A stretch of 58,387 nt of DNA from Gammaproteobacteria bacterium (GTDB lineage: Bacteria > Pseudomonadota > Gammaproteobacteria > Pseudomonadales > Moraxellaceae). The stretch covers positions 1 through 58,387 of the forward strand of contig JAGWUI010000017.1 of the NCBI GenBank assembly GCA_028868515.1, read 5' to 3'. Numbering within the stretch: position 1 is the stretch's first letter; each line of letters begins with the position of its first letter. Below the pieces are notes generated by a model that was not told the DNA's origin, did no database searches, and saw only the letters and a program-made list of their open reading frames with translations. The position numbers were made by a program, and so were the translations under genes. This document shows positions 17,958 through 27,122 of the stretch, piece after piece.

Positions 17958-18056
17958 TCGCAGTACCAGCCATAAAATTAAAAGTCTATATTAGAATCTG
18001 GTTGCGACTTTTCACCAATTCCGATAAAAACCAAGGTATTTAAAACTCCACTCACT

Positions 18057-19226
18057 ATGAACAGTATCCATAATCTTCAAAACACTCTGACCAACTCGCC
18101 CAGTGTTGCTCTGCTGTGCCTAAAAAATAAAGAATGGGTCATTCAGTTTTTTGTAGAAGTTTTCCCAAATCAGCAAGCCAATATTTCCTCTGACAAGTTA
18201 CATCTAGCCTTGATTGGTTATATTGAAAAGAATATAGAAGTCGTTGATGACATTGATGAGCCAGACTTAATCGAAAGCATTAATTTTTATCAAGAGCTAT
18301 CAGCACCACCCTATGAAATCAAAGCAAAACGATATATCCAACGTTGGACTAATAGAGGCTTTTTAAGTAATTACCAAGACGAACAGGGTAGTATTTTTTT
18401 CGAATTATCATCTCACACCCATAAAACTTTAGACTGGCTACACAGTCTGAAAAAAGAAGAGTATGTGGGAACTGAATCCAAATTTAAAAATATTTTCAAT
18501 CAGTTAAAAGAATTGGTTGAAAATACCAATGGCGATGTCGAAAAACGCATTCAATTCTTAGAACAAAAGAAACTTGAGATAGACCAACAAATCCAGCTTC
18601 TCCAAATTGGTGATAATCTTGCGGTCTACGAGGAATATCAAATCACGCCACGCTTCAAAGAACTCAATCAATCTGCCAAAGAACTGTTATCGGATTTTCG
18701 GGAAGTTGAAGATAATTTTAAAGTGATTACCAAGAACATCTATCAGCAACATGCTGAAGGAATCCAAGACTATATTGGCAAAATTGGTTTAGAGCTCATC
18801 ATCAAAAAAGATGAAGGCTTTGCCTTTGTAAAACAACTGGAAGATAGTGAAGGTAACACATTAGGCCTCATCTCACGACGCCAAATCGGTTTTGAAGCGT
18901 CGATTGTTTTAGTAGTATTACGTCATAGTCTGGAAGAGTTCGACAGCAATCCTGCGCAATATCAAGCCAGCGAAAAGTTTATGACGAACCTGCAAATTCG
19001 TGAGGAGCTCGAATTATTTTTGCAAGAAGGCTATAACCGTTTGAAGTTCAAAAAAGATCTGGATAACTATATTAAAACTGTTGAGGATTTAGGGTACTTA
19101 AAAAAAGTCGCTGAAAAGGATCTGGAAAAAACTTACCAGATTCAGCGTATTATTAAAGAAAAGATTAGTTTGGATATTTTACAAGAATTTAAAGAGAAAT
19201 TAAGTGAGTACATTAAGTCTATTTAA
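18057..19226 (+). CDS. Wadjet JetA-JetB in-frame fusion (both truncated)
   Basis: This 389-residue frame starts as JetA (DUF3375, kleisin-like): YIQRWTNRGFL, the VGTESKF motif, EKRIQFLEQKKLEID and DFREVEDNF, up to NIYQQH (about 227-232). It then continues as JetB (DUF4194): GLELIIKKDEGFAFV, ISRRQIGFEASIVLVVLR, and DLGYL near the end. JetA is normally about 480 residues, so its C-terminal half is gone, together with the N-terminal part of JetB. The junction is near base 18760. An in-frame deletion is the simplest explanation. Wadjet closes a loop on and cleaves circular plasmid DNA, and losing the kleisin C-terminus should disable it. The end overlaps the jetC start, as in intact operons. Confidence 0.75.
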   Translation: MNSIHNLQNTLTNSPSVALLCLKNKEWVIQFFVEVFPNQQANISSDKLHLALIGYIEKNIEVVDDIDEPDLIESINFYQELSAPPYEIKAKRYIQRWTNRGFLSNYQDEQGSIFFELSSHTHKTLDWLHSLKKEEYVGTESKFKNIFNQLKELVENTNGDVEKRIQFLEQKKLEIDQQIQLLQIGDNLAVYEEYQITPRFKELNQSAKELLSDFREVEDNFKVITKNIYQQHAEGIQDYIGKIGLELIIKKDEGFAFVKQLEDSEGNTLGLISRRQIGFEASIVLVVLRHSLEEFDSNPAQYQASEKFMTNLQIREELELFLQEGYNRLKFKKDLDNYIKTVEDLGYLKKVAEKDLEKTYQIQRIIKEKISLDILQEFKEKLSEYIKSI

Positions 19227-20385
19227 TACGAGTTCCGATCAAGCAGGTTTTAGACTGAACTATATGGAAGTCTATAACTGGGGAACCTTTAATGAGCATG
19301 TTTTTAGAATCCATCCGCAAGGTAACAATTCGCTGTTAACGGGCGCGAATGCTTCCGGGAAAAGTACCTTTATTGATGCCCTACTCACACTACTTGTACC
19401 TGCAAAAAAAGATCGTTTCTATAATCAATCCTCCGGTGTCGACAAAAAAGGCGATCGAACTGAAGAAACCTATGTCTTAGGACATTATGGCAATATTCAG
19501 AACGAGGGCGAACACAGTACATCTACACAAAAATTACGGGGTAAAAATTGTTACTCGATCATTCTAGCCAGCTTTAGTAATACTGATTTACGCAATATCA
19601 CCTTGTTTCAAGTGCGTTGGTTTAACAACGGTGAGTTAAAACGTGCGTTTGGTCTGGCACATGCAACCTTGAATATCAGTGATGATTTTGCTGATTTTGA
19701 TGCCAAAGGCAATTGGAAAAAACGTCTGAATAACCAATACAACACACAGAGCAAACGGATCATTGAGTTCTTTGACGGTCCAATGGACTATGCTGAACGT
19801 CTGGCGGAACAATTTGGAATGCGCTCCACCACTGCACTCAGTTTGTTTAATCAGGTTGTTGGGGTCAAAGTTCTGGATGATCTGGATGAGTTCATCCGTC
19901 ACAACATGCTGGAAAACCGAGATGCAGAATCTGAATATCTCCAGCTCAAAGACAGCTTCCTAACCTTGATGGATGCAAAAACCAATATTGAAAAAGCCAA
20001 AGAACAAATTGCTCAACTGACACCGATTGACGAATTGGCAAAGCAAATTCAGCAAATTCAAAGTAATTTGAATCAATGCAATCAATACAAGGAGCTAGGC
20101 GTCTATTGGTTCACCCAAAAATTTGTTGAACTGGCAAATAACGAGCTCGATAAACTCAATGATGAACTGACAGTTCAACAGATCGAACTCAAGCGATTAA
20201 ATCATCGAAAATCTGAACTTGATAACCAAAAAACAGATTTGATGGTACAAATCAAATCCGATGAAGTCGGCAGCCAAATCCAAAATTTGATCAATAAAAT
20301 TGCCCAGCTCAATCAAAGTCGCCAGCAATGTATGGATAAGCTACAGACATCTCAAAGCAACGCGACGAAAGACAACAATGGCTAG
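19204..20385 (+). pseudogene. jetC: JetC N-terminal part (SMC-like ATPase), frameshifted
   Basis: This starts at GTG 19204 and overlaps the fused jetAB gene. The N-terminal ATPase half is clear: FRLNYMEVYNWGTF, Walker A GANASGKST (47-55), and the JetC-typical GDRTEETYVLGHYG. A first coiled coil follows (about 270-390). The frame then ends in NATKDNNG at 20385. One base shift earlier, the other frame reads QRDERQQWLESLGKID straight into the next piece, so a single-base indel between about 20345 and 20375 splits the gene. Confidence 0.8.
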
Positions 20386-20390
20386 AAAGT

Positions 20391-21497
20391 TTGGGGAAAA
20401 TTGATATTTTGACGTTCATTGAAACGCATGATCATTTGCATCAAGTAACCTATGCAAATTGGGAAAGCACAGCACAAGACTTCCAAATTCAAATGTCTAA
20501 ACAATCGAATGATCTGAAAGATCAGCAAAATGCAAAGAAAAATCTGATCTCCAGAAAAATTAATCAATTCAAATATCCTGAAGAAACGATTAACACCAAA
20601 TTCAAAGATTGGCGTTCAGACGTGCATCACCTTCCCGATCCAGAAGATTTGGACTTAATTGGCGAATATCAGGAATTTCTCAACAAGCTGCAAAGCGATA
20701 ATCTGCCGAAATTTGAGAAAAAATTTAATGATTATTTACAAGAAACGATTACCAACAAAATTGCTGACTTCCGCATGTTTTTTGAGGGCTGGTCAGAATC
20801 CATCAAAGACAATATTGCCACATTAAATGACTCATTGCGTGGCATTGATTTTAGAAGCAAAGACTTTAAAACCTATATCCAATTGGTTGCGCCGACTCGT
20901 CTAAATGATGAAATTAAAGAGTTCAAGCAGTTACTCATGAGTGCAATCCCCAATATCCGTGAGATTGAAAAAAATCCAGATGCCCAACGTCAGCATTTTA
21001 ATCAGCACATTGAGCCACTCATCCAAAAACTTGATCAAGAAGAATGGCGTAAACGTGTCATGCAAGTTCGCTCATGGTTTAGCTATAAAGCTGAAGAATT
21101 TTATCGTGAAGATCAGCGTAAATTTAAGACCTATGAAAACATGGGGCAACTGTCTGGCGGTGAAAAAGCACAGCTCACTTATACGATTCTAGGTTCAGCA
21201 ATTGCTTATCAATTTGGACTCACCGTCGAGGGCTTACAAAGTAATTCATTCCGATTTATTGCAATTGACGAAGCATTTAAAGCTCAGGATGAAGATAAAG
21301 CTCGCTATCTCATCAATTTATGCAAACAACTCCATCTACAACTTTTAGTCGTAACGCCCAGCGATAATATCCACATCGTCGAGAATGATATTTCCTTTGT
21401 GCATTATGTCGAACGTAAAAATGAACAACACTCTTGGTTATATGACATGCCCATTGAGCAGTTTAATGAAGAAAAAAGAGAGTTTTTACACGCTTGA
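20391..21497 (+). pseudogene. jetC: JetC C-terminal part
   Basis: This is the continuation of jetC after the frameshift. The TTG at 20391 is only the first start-like codon, and the reading frame is open further upstream. It has coiled coil, then LDLIGEYQEFLNKL and DNLPKFEKKFND, the ABC signature GQLSGGEKAQ, and Walker B FIAIDEAF. The two pieces together give about 765 residues, against roughly 1100 for usual JetC. The hinge region between the two coiled-coil arms appears deleted as well. Without a hinge and with a frameshift, the ATPase is probably not functional. Confidence 0.78.
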
Positions 21498-21515
21498 GGC
21501 AATTTAGGATAGCTC

Positions 21516-22706
21516 ATGATCACCGCTCAAGAAATCAAAACGAAATCCCAGCGTAAATATGCTGAATATTTGAGATCGCTATTATCAGGACAATCTATTT
21601 TTCCATTAAGAATTCCCAGCAATAAGGATTATAACAAATCCTCATTTGAGGAATCTCGTAAAGAAATTAGCGATATTGTTGGAAACTCAAAAGAAAAAAA
21701 GGGGTTTGGATATACCGTAGAATATAAAAAAGTCCGTACGAAATCTTTAGGTGATCAAGACTTACCTGCTCATATTTTCTTTGAACATGAATATGATTTT
21801 ATAAAATATTTATCTAAAGTCGATGAGGTCAAAACATTTCAAATCAATTGTGAAAAAATAATCCAGCAACTGCCTGAGTTAAAAGCATGGCTCATCCAGA
21901 ATCCAATGAAAGTAATTGAATATGCTCATGATTTTGACAGTCTGCTGAAAGTCTGTCATTACTTTAAAGCCAATCCACAGCCAAATTTATATATACGAGA
22001 ATTACCAATTCAAGTTCATACTAAATTTATTGAGCAGAATACTGGCATTCTACGATCATTACTCGATTTTTTAATTCCTGAATACTGTGACCCAACCGCG
22101 TCAGAATTTAATCAGCATTTCCACCTAAAATCATACGAATCGCAGATTCGTTTCAGAATACTGGATCCAAAATTAAGCACCAACTACTTTTCTGGAGTCA
22201 GTGATTTAGATATTCCTGTCAGTCAATTTCAAAAACTCAATCTGCCGTTGAAACGCGTCATTGTAGTTGAAAACAAAACGATCTATTACACAGTCCTCAC
22301 TCTACCCAACATAGCAAGCACTATTGTTATTTTTGGTAGCGGCTATAAAGTCAGCGATCTCAAACAGGTATCTTGGTTGAATAATGTTGAATTATGGTAT
22401 TGGGGAGATATTGATGCTCAAGGATTTGAAATCCTCTCACAGCTTAGAGGCTATTTCCCGCACACAACCTCATTTTTAATGGATCAATCCACTTTTGATA
22501 CTTATTTTGAGAAGGATTCAGGTACACCTTCAAATACTTCATCTACACTTCAACTGACTGGACAAGAACAACAACTCTATGAACTCGTGCAACTCAACAA
22601 TTGGCGTTTAGAACAAGAAAAAATTCCTTACGAATATGTTAATCAGGTCATTTCTTCATTTCTGTTAATTTCTGATACTCCATCAAGTACTCACGATGCC
22701 CCCTAG
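21516..22706 (+). CDS. jetD: JetD, Wadjet nuclease subunit (Toprim)
   Basis: A 396-residue protein of the DUF3322/DUF2220 (JetD) type. Its N-terminal arm begins with KTKSQRKYAEYLRSLL, and its C-terminal Toprim domain contains VVENK (Glu252), the strand IVIFGSGY, and WGDIDAQG (Asp298, Asp300). JetD is the topoisomerase VI-like nuclease that cuts plasmids extruded by the JetABC motor. This gene looks full length and keeps its metal-binding acidic residues, unlike jetA, jetB and jetC. The last 15 residues (from SSFLLISD) run into an inverted repeat and may be altered. Confidence 0.8.
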   Translation: MITAQEIKTKSQRKYAEYLRSLLSGQSIFPLRIPSNKDYNKSSFEESRKEISDIVGNSKEKKGFGYTVEYKKVRTKSLGDQDLPAHIFFEHEYDFIKYLSKVDEVKTFQINCEKIIQQLPELKAWLIQNPMKVIEYAHDFDSLLKVCHYFKANPQPNLYIRELPIQVHTKFIEQNTGILRSLLDFLIPEYCDPTASEFNQHFHLKSYESQIRFRILDPKLSTNYFSGVSDLDIPVSQFQKLNLPLKRVIVVENKTIYYTVLTLPNIASTIVIFGSGYKVSDLKQVSWLNNVELWYWGDIDAQGFEILSQLRGYFPHTTSFLMDQSTFDTYFEKDSGTPSNTSSTLQLTGQEQQLYELVQLNNWRLEQEKIPYEYVNQVISSFLLISDTPSSTHDAP

Positions 22707-22765
22707 ACTGTTGAAGCTCGTTTAAAAATGACCAGTTAAATGGGGCATCAACTACCATCGTTATC

Positions 22766-22796
22766 ATGCGGTGAATATAGCTTATAATCACCGCAT
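22766..22796. promoter_or_regulatory. Inverted repeat around a -10 box upstream of fic
   Basis: ATGCGGTGA (22766-22774) and TCACCGCAT (22788-22796) form a 9-bp inverted repeat. TATAAT at 22783-22788 sits inside it. Related half-sites TTGCGGTAAT (just downstream) and CCCCGCATG (at the proposed start) follow. A repressor bound here would block the promoter. The Fic protein itself has a C-terminal winged-helix-like region that could be that repressor (inferred). Confidence 0.55.
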
Positions 22797-22848
22797 ATTT
22801 TGCGGTAATTTGCTTGTACTCGTAAATAAAATCACTGATAATCCCCGC

Positions 22849-23991
22849 ATGAATAGCACCGAATACACCTACATCTGGCAATCCCGTGATTGGCCTAACT
22901 GGAAATACGATTTAGCGGCTCTCACACAGCTCATGGTCGAGGTGAGTCGCGCTCAAGGTATTTTGATGGGACGCCTGACGGATGTCGGTATGGCTCTGCG
23001 TGATCAAGCCAGCTTGGTTGCGCTCACCAACGATGTCATCAAGACCAGCGAAATTGAAGGAGAGACGCTTAATCTCGACTCGGTGAGATCGTCTATCGCT
23101 CGGCGTCTTGGGGTGGATATTGGCGCTCTGGCTCCAGTAGATCGACACGTTGAGGGTGTAGTCGACATGGTGCTGGACGCAACTACTCACTACAATTCAC
23201 CAATGTCCAAAGATCGCTTGTTTGGTTGGCATGCTGCGCTGTTTCCAACTGGATACTCTGGCTTATCTAAGCTCAACGTCGCCAATTGGCGTGATGATGC
23301 CAGCGGTCCCATGCAGGTTGTATCAGGTCCCTACGGTCGTCAGCGCGTGCATTTCGAGGCACCACCAGCCAACCGCCTAGACGATGAGACTCACAGATTT
23401 CTTCATTGGCTGAATGACGACTCCAATGAACCACCTTTGCTCAAAGCAGGTATTGCTCATTTATGGTTTGTCACATTACATCCATTCGATGACGGCAATG
23501 GTCGTATTGCTCGAGCGATTGGTGATTTGCTGCTTGCACGAGCTGATGGGTGTCCTCAACGTTTCTACAGTTTGTCTGCGCAAATTCAGCGAGAGCGCGA
23601 TGAATACTATAATATTCTTGAGTGGACACAAAAAGATTCAATGGACATTACGAAATGGCTCACGTGGTTTTTAACAACCCTTCATCGCGCCATTGATCAG
23701 GCTCAACTCACGCTAGACGCTGTACTGGCGAAAGCTCGCTTTTGGCAACACTGGGCGATGATTCCGTTTAATGAGCGACAGTTGAAGCTGCTCAACAAAT
23801 TGCTGGATGGATTTGATGGTAAGCTTACCAATAAGAAATGGGCTGCTATTGGTAAATGCTCATCTGATACAGCACTACGAGACATCAACGATTTATTGGA
23901 GCGCGGCGTACTGCGAAAAACGGATGCAGGTGGACGCAGTACCAGTTATGAATTGAATGACTCGTTAACGTCACCTGAGGTCAGTAAATAA
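22849..23991 (+). CDS. Fic family protein (DUF4172-Fic)
   Basis: A Fic AMP-transferase-type protein. An in-frame GTG at 22771 lies within the promoter palindrome, so the ATG at 22849 (MNSTEYTYIWQSRDWP, the DUF4172 start) is chosen, giving 380 residues. The active-site motif HPFDDGNGRIAR begins at His211 and is canonical. TSEIEG (66-71) fits the class II inhibitory helix motif [S/T]xxxE[G/N], so activity is probably self-restrained. The C-terminal 90 residues look like a winged helix. The gene is GC-richer than its neighbours, suggesting separate acquisition. Target unknown. Confidence 0.85.
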   Translation: MNSTEYTYIWQSRDWPNWKYDLAALTQLMVEVSRAQGILMGRLTDVGMALRDQASLVALTNDVIKTSEIEGETLNLDSVRSSIARRLGVDIGALAPVDRHVEGVVDMVLDATTHYNSPMSKDRLFGWHAALFPTGYSGLSKLNVANWRDDASGPMQVVSGPYGRQRVHFEAPPANRLDDETHRFLHWLNDDSNEPPLLKAGIAHLWFVTLHPFDDGNGRIARAIGDLLLARADGCPQRFYSLSAQIQRERDEYYNILEWTQKDSMDITKWLTWFLTTLHRAIDQAQLTLDAVLAKARFWQHWAMIPFNERQLKLLNKLLDGFDGKLTNKKWAAIGKCSSDTALRDINDLLERGVLRKTDAGGRSTSYELNDSLTSPEVSK

Positions 23992-23994
23992 ATT

Positions 23995-24315
23995 ATGCCT
24001 CCTGCTCAATTAATCATTTGGGATCTTGGCAAAGCTGTTCAATCAAAGAAACCCTATCACATTAGTTTTTTCTCTGGAAATGGTCTGCGCTTATTAAAAG
24101 GAAATGCACAACGTTGGTGGTCGATTACCATTCGGCTTCATCAAAATGATTCCGTCACCAATGTAGGCATTCGACCTCAAGAAAAAATTACCATGAGTCA
24201 GCTTTTTGATCTCATTCTTGAAACAATCAAAGAAGATGTATCTGCAGAAGAGATATCTGCTGCATCTGATATTGATGCCATCATTGCAGTCTGTTCAGCA
24301 AAGCCAACTTCTTGA
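23995..24315 (+). CDS. Hypothetical protein following fic
   Basis: A 106-residue soluble protein starting 3 bases after the fic stop, so it is likely co-transcribed. It begins MPPAQLIIWDLGKAV and is followed by a segment rich in aromatic residues (RWWSITIRLH). No known family was recognised. Its tight linkage suggests a partner or regulator of Fic, but there is no direct evidence. GAGG about 16 bases before the ATG is the only ribosome-binding candidate. Confidence 0.5.
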   Translation: MPPAQLIIWDLGKAVQSKKPYHISFFSGNGLRLLKGNAQRWWSITIRLHQNDSVTNVGIRPQEKITMSQLFDLILETIKEDVSAEEISAASDIDAIIAVCSAKPTS

Positions 24316-24405
24316 TTTTCTAAATACTGATTTAGAAAGCAGCAGTGAATATTCACATTCATATCCACACTGCATGAACAGACTAACCTTTTATTCAGTT
24401 CTAAC

Positions 24406-24840
24406 TTAATCAGCAAGCTTCTCACAAATCTCAACGTCAGCATTCTTCATACAAAATAATCCTTTAAGAGGTGAGTTCATCGTATTTAATTCATTTAATA
24501 CCTGATAAGGATAAGTTGTTGATCGACTATATGCTTTGGCGGGTAGTTTATTCAGCGTCTGCGTTGAGAACTTCATATCATAAAGATCCTGTGGATTTTG
24601 CTCACCTGCATTCATGTCGTACTCTTGCGAATAATTGTATTGTTTACCCGCAAACTTGATCGTATCCCACATGCCCTCTTCCCGCGTAAAATTACGATCC
24701 GAACAAGTATAGGGATGACTCAGTTTATTATTCGTGACGATATAGCACGTATGGTGTGTCACATGATCATGGGCAAATGCAGCTCCCGATAGAATTGAGA
24801 TTGCTGTTGCGACGACCAGCATTATTAAACTTTTTTTCAT
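24406..24840 (-). CDS. Small secreted protein of unknown function
   Basis: Started at the ATG at 24840, which has AAGGAAA upstream, the protein has 144 residues. Its classical Sec signal peptide (MKKSLIMLVV to GAAFA) has probable cleavage before HDHV. The mature part has four cysteines (HHTCYIV, YTCSDR, LFCMKN, EICEKL), which suggests two disulfides in the periplasm. No family was recognised. It is the last of four minus-strand genes for exported or membrane proteins. Confidence 0.65.
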   Translation of the reverse strand: MKKSLIMLVVATAISILSGAAFAHDHVTHHTCYIVTNNKLSHPYTCSDRNFTREEGMWDTIKFAGKQYNYSQEYDMNAGEQNPQDLYDMKFSTQTLNKLPAKAYSRSTTYPYQVLNELNTMNSPLKGLFCMKNADVEICEKLAD

Positions 24841-24927
24841 GACGATTTCCTTATTCTGGTACTGTTGCCGTAAAAATGGCATAGAACAAATTCAATGCCA
24901 CTCTTATGAGTTTTTAACAGGTGATGG

Positions 24928-25578
24928 TTAATGGGGTACAACTTCCCATCCCACATTGGTCAGCATCACTTCCTGCATAAGTTCAGTTTTGCTTGCACCC
25001 TCTACCATCTGTTTAAGAGTTGGGGATACATTTTGGATGTCAGGATTCTTGGCCCAATTCGCCAGATTATCGATTTTATAAAGATAAGTGACTAATGCCA
25101 CTTGAACGCCCCCATTTTGTTGAGGTTCAGTCCATTTAACAATCTGATCGACAGCAACTTTGCCGTAACATAAAGAGCCAGTTTTGTAGTGCATCGCGGT
25201 TGGGTATCCAATACGAGGCTCAGTCTGGGCATCCGTTTCTTGATAGAACTTTTTACCTTCAGCCGTTAATGTATACCGTTTAGCCTTCGTTATAATTGGA
25301 GGCACAGTGGAGCTCATCACTAGACTGTGAACTGCAACCTCAACCTCTGTACCCGAGATCAATCCTGCGGCTTCAAAAGGCTGTAGTTGCTTAATATCCC
25401 AACTATTGAGCTGAACATCTTTCGTTGAAGAAAAAGGAATGCACAAGTCGGTGGATGTTTTATCGAGTTGTTGCTGGATTGCCACCTTAAAATTTTTCTC
25501 ATTGGCATCTTTTTTACTGCTACATGCTGACACTGTCAGTGCAGCGATGCTTACAACCACAATCATTTGTTTAATCAT
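24928..25578 (-). CDS. Putative lipoprotein
   Basis: A 216-residue protein with a signal sequence and lipobox VSAC (Cys19). The body contains TAEGKKFYQETDAQ and LCYGKVAVDQIVKWTEPQ. This pattern recurs in small Enterobacteriaceae/Acinetobacter lipoproteins of unknown role, but I cannot name a family. It lies in a minus-strand series with the genes on either side. Confidence 0.65.
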   Translation of the reverse strand: MIKQMIVVVSIAALTVSACSSKKDANEKNFKVAIQQQLDKTSTDLCIPFSSTKDVQLNSWDIKQLQPFEAAGLISGTEVEVAVHSLVMSSTVPPIITKAKRYTLTAEGKKFYQETDAQTEPRIGYPTAMHYKTGSLCYGKVAVDQIVKWTEPQQNGGVQVALVTYLYKIDNLANWAKNPDIQNVSPTLKQMVEGASKTELMQEVMLTNVGWEVVPH

Positions 25579-25655
25579 ATTAATCTTCCATTATCAGTGA
25601 ATAGTTAAAAAACGAATACCCAGTTGTATTTTTCAAAAAGTCCTTTCTCTCTCAT

Positions 25656-26168
25656 TTACTGGTCTATGGCTCTACTATTGGTATTAATCCTTTGAGGCGA
25701 AGATGGCAGCATGTTGTTGTTCATATTCAGGAACAGATAGCCGCACAGTAGTACGCCAACCAAAATGATGGTGAGAATGCCTAGTCGATGTATAAATGCA
25801 AAAATATTGAATCCACACCATGTCAGTGCGCCGCTCAAGTAAAAAACTGCCCAATGACTTGTTCCCAGCGGTGGTAATAGTCCAATCCACATTAGGGTTT
25901 GATAGCCACCCCATAGCCATGCTGCCAATAGCACAGCGACTATCGCAAAGCCTGCAATGGCAGCGGTAATTCCCATTGTTCCAGTCAGTAAGCTATACAG
26001 TCGAACGAATAGCGACTCGCGTGTTTTACCTGCTTCGACCAAGCGTTCAAAGCGCTGACGATGGACTGGAGTTGGAAATTGCCATTTGTTGTGAATGAGT
26101 TGTCCACCACAACGCCGTGCGACCAGATTCACTTGAGCTGGTTCTAACTTGGGTTTGATGCGCGCCAC
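25656..26168 (-). CDS. Small membrane protein
   Basis: A 170-residue protein starting at GTG 26168, with AAGGAA about 6 bases upstream. The N-terminal cytoplasmic part (about 1-55) is followed by three or four hydrophobic segments: about 60-88, 90-103, 105-125 and 128-148. An Asn-rich tail ends the protein. No family was recognised. It may be co-transcribed with the lipoproteins around it. Confidence 0.55.
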   Translation of the reverse strand: MARIKPKLEPAQVNLVARRCGGQLIHNKWQFPTPVHRQRFERLVEAGKTRESLFVRLYSLLTGTMGITAAIAGFAIVAVLLAAWLWGGYQTLMWIGLLPPLGTSHWAVFYLSGALTWCGFNIFAFIHRLGILTIILVGVLLCGYLFLNMNNNMLPSSPQRINTNSRAIDQ

Positions 26169-26260
26169 AATAATTCCTTAGTCAGCATGATTAGGTTTTT
26201 TATTCATCTCTGTATCCTTGTTCATGGTGAGCAAGAGCAACTCACCCTGATTCAAAGCCA

Positions 26261-26740
26261 TTAACCCGCAGGTGGTTGTTGCTGGAACAGTGGTCGGATG
26301 ACATCAAATCGAGGATCGACAGATTTACAATCATTCCCTGTATGTCCTGTCGCGATGACCACACCTTGATGGATGATGTATCTCGACTGACACGAATAGA
26401 GTGAATCCGTGAGCGGCACATTTTGCTGGGTTGAGGTACTACTGCCACTCCAACCTGCTGAATGCTTATGATTCCAATCGTTGTTATATGAGCTAGACTG
26501 TGTTGTATATCCGCCAGAGCGAATAATGCGATTCGACGCGTAGACTAAAGCGTGATCGCCATCTGGAAGTTTAATGATCTGTGTCGGGACACCTAAGCTG
26601 CCGACTAAGCTAGATTCAGATTTTCCAATCCAGACATTCAGGCTTTCTTCAAAGTTTGCAGTGGTTGCGCAAGCTGTCATCAATATGGTGGGGATGACTA
26701 ACATGAATAATTTGAGTTGTAATTTCAATTTGGACTCCAC
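26261..26740 (-). CDS. Putative small lipoprotein
   Basis: A 159-residue protein with a basic-hydrophobic leader and lipobox MTAC (Cys24). The body has VWIGKSESSLVGSLGVPTQ and HALVYASN, a pattern seen in SmpA/BamE-like small lipoproteins. A Ser/Asn-rich segment and YSCQSRYII follow. GTG 26740 is the only in-frame start that keeps the whole leader, and its ribosome-binding site is weak. Confidence 0.6.
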   Translation of the reverse strand: MESKLKLQLKLFMLVIPTILMTACATTANFEESLNVWIGKSESSLVGSLGVPTQIIKLPDGDHALVYASNRIIRSGGYTTQSSSYNNDWNHKHSAGWSGSSTSTQQNVPLTDSLYSCQSRYIIHQGVVIATGHTGNDCKSVDPRFDVIRPLFQQQPPAG

Positions 26741-27122
26741 GTTAATTTTAAAAGATGTTTAGAACCAGATATATTTTTCAATGAAACAAAACAATTACTT
26801 AAACTTATACAATGCATGTCAGTTAGACTTTTTAGGCACGCGATTCCGCAATATGCGGCAGTAGTGGCGCACAGAGTCTTTAGAAATTCATCGTGGGCGA
26901 TTTCTTGAGTTTGCGTTTTGGTTGAGCAAGTGAATCAAAAGCTCGAAGCTGTCCCATCAACCCATTGGATAGTTTGGAGGTACGAAAAGTCGTGAAGTCA
27001 GGGAAGAATTGACGGTATAAGCGTCATGAGAGAAAAATCTTCGGATTGAAAACAAGGCAATAGCGGTGTAAGTCATGATTGACCTCTTGAGCAGTGATTA
27101 AATCCTACCAGCTCACTGCTAA

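Noticed and set aside
24345-24356. 12-bp palindrome GTGAATATTCAC between convergent genes
   Set aside because: It lies in a convergent gap with no T-run and no repeat partner, so no role can be supported.
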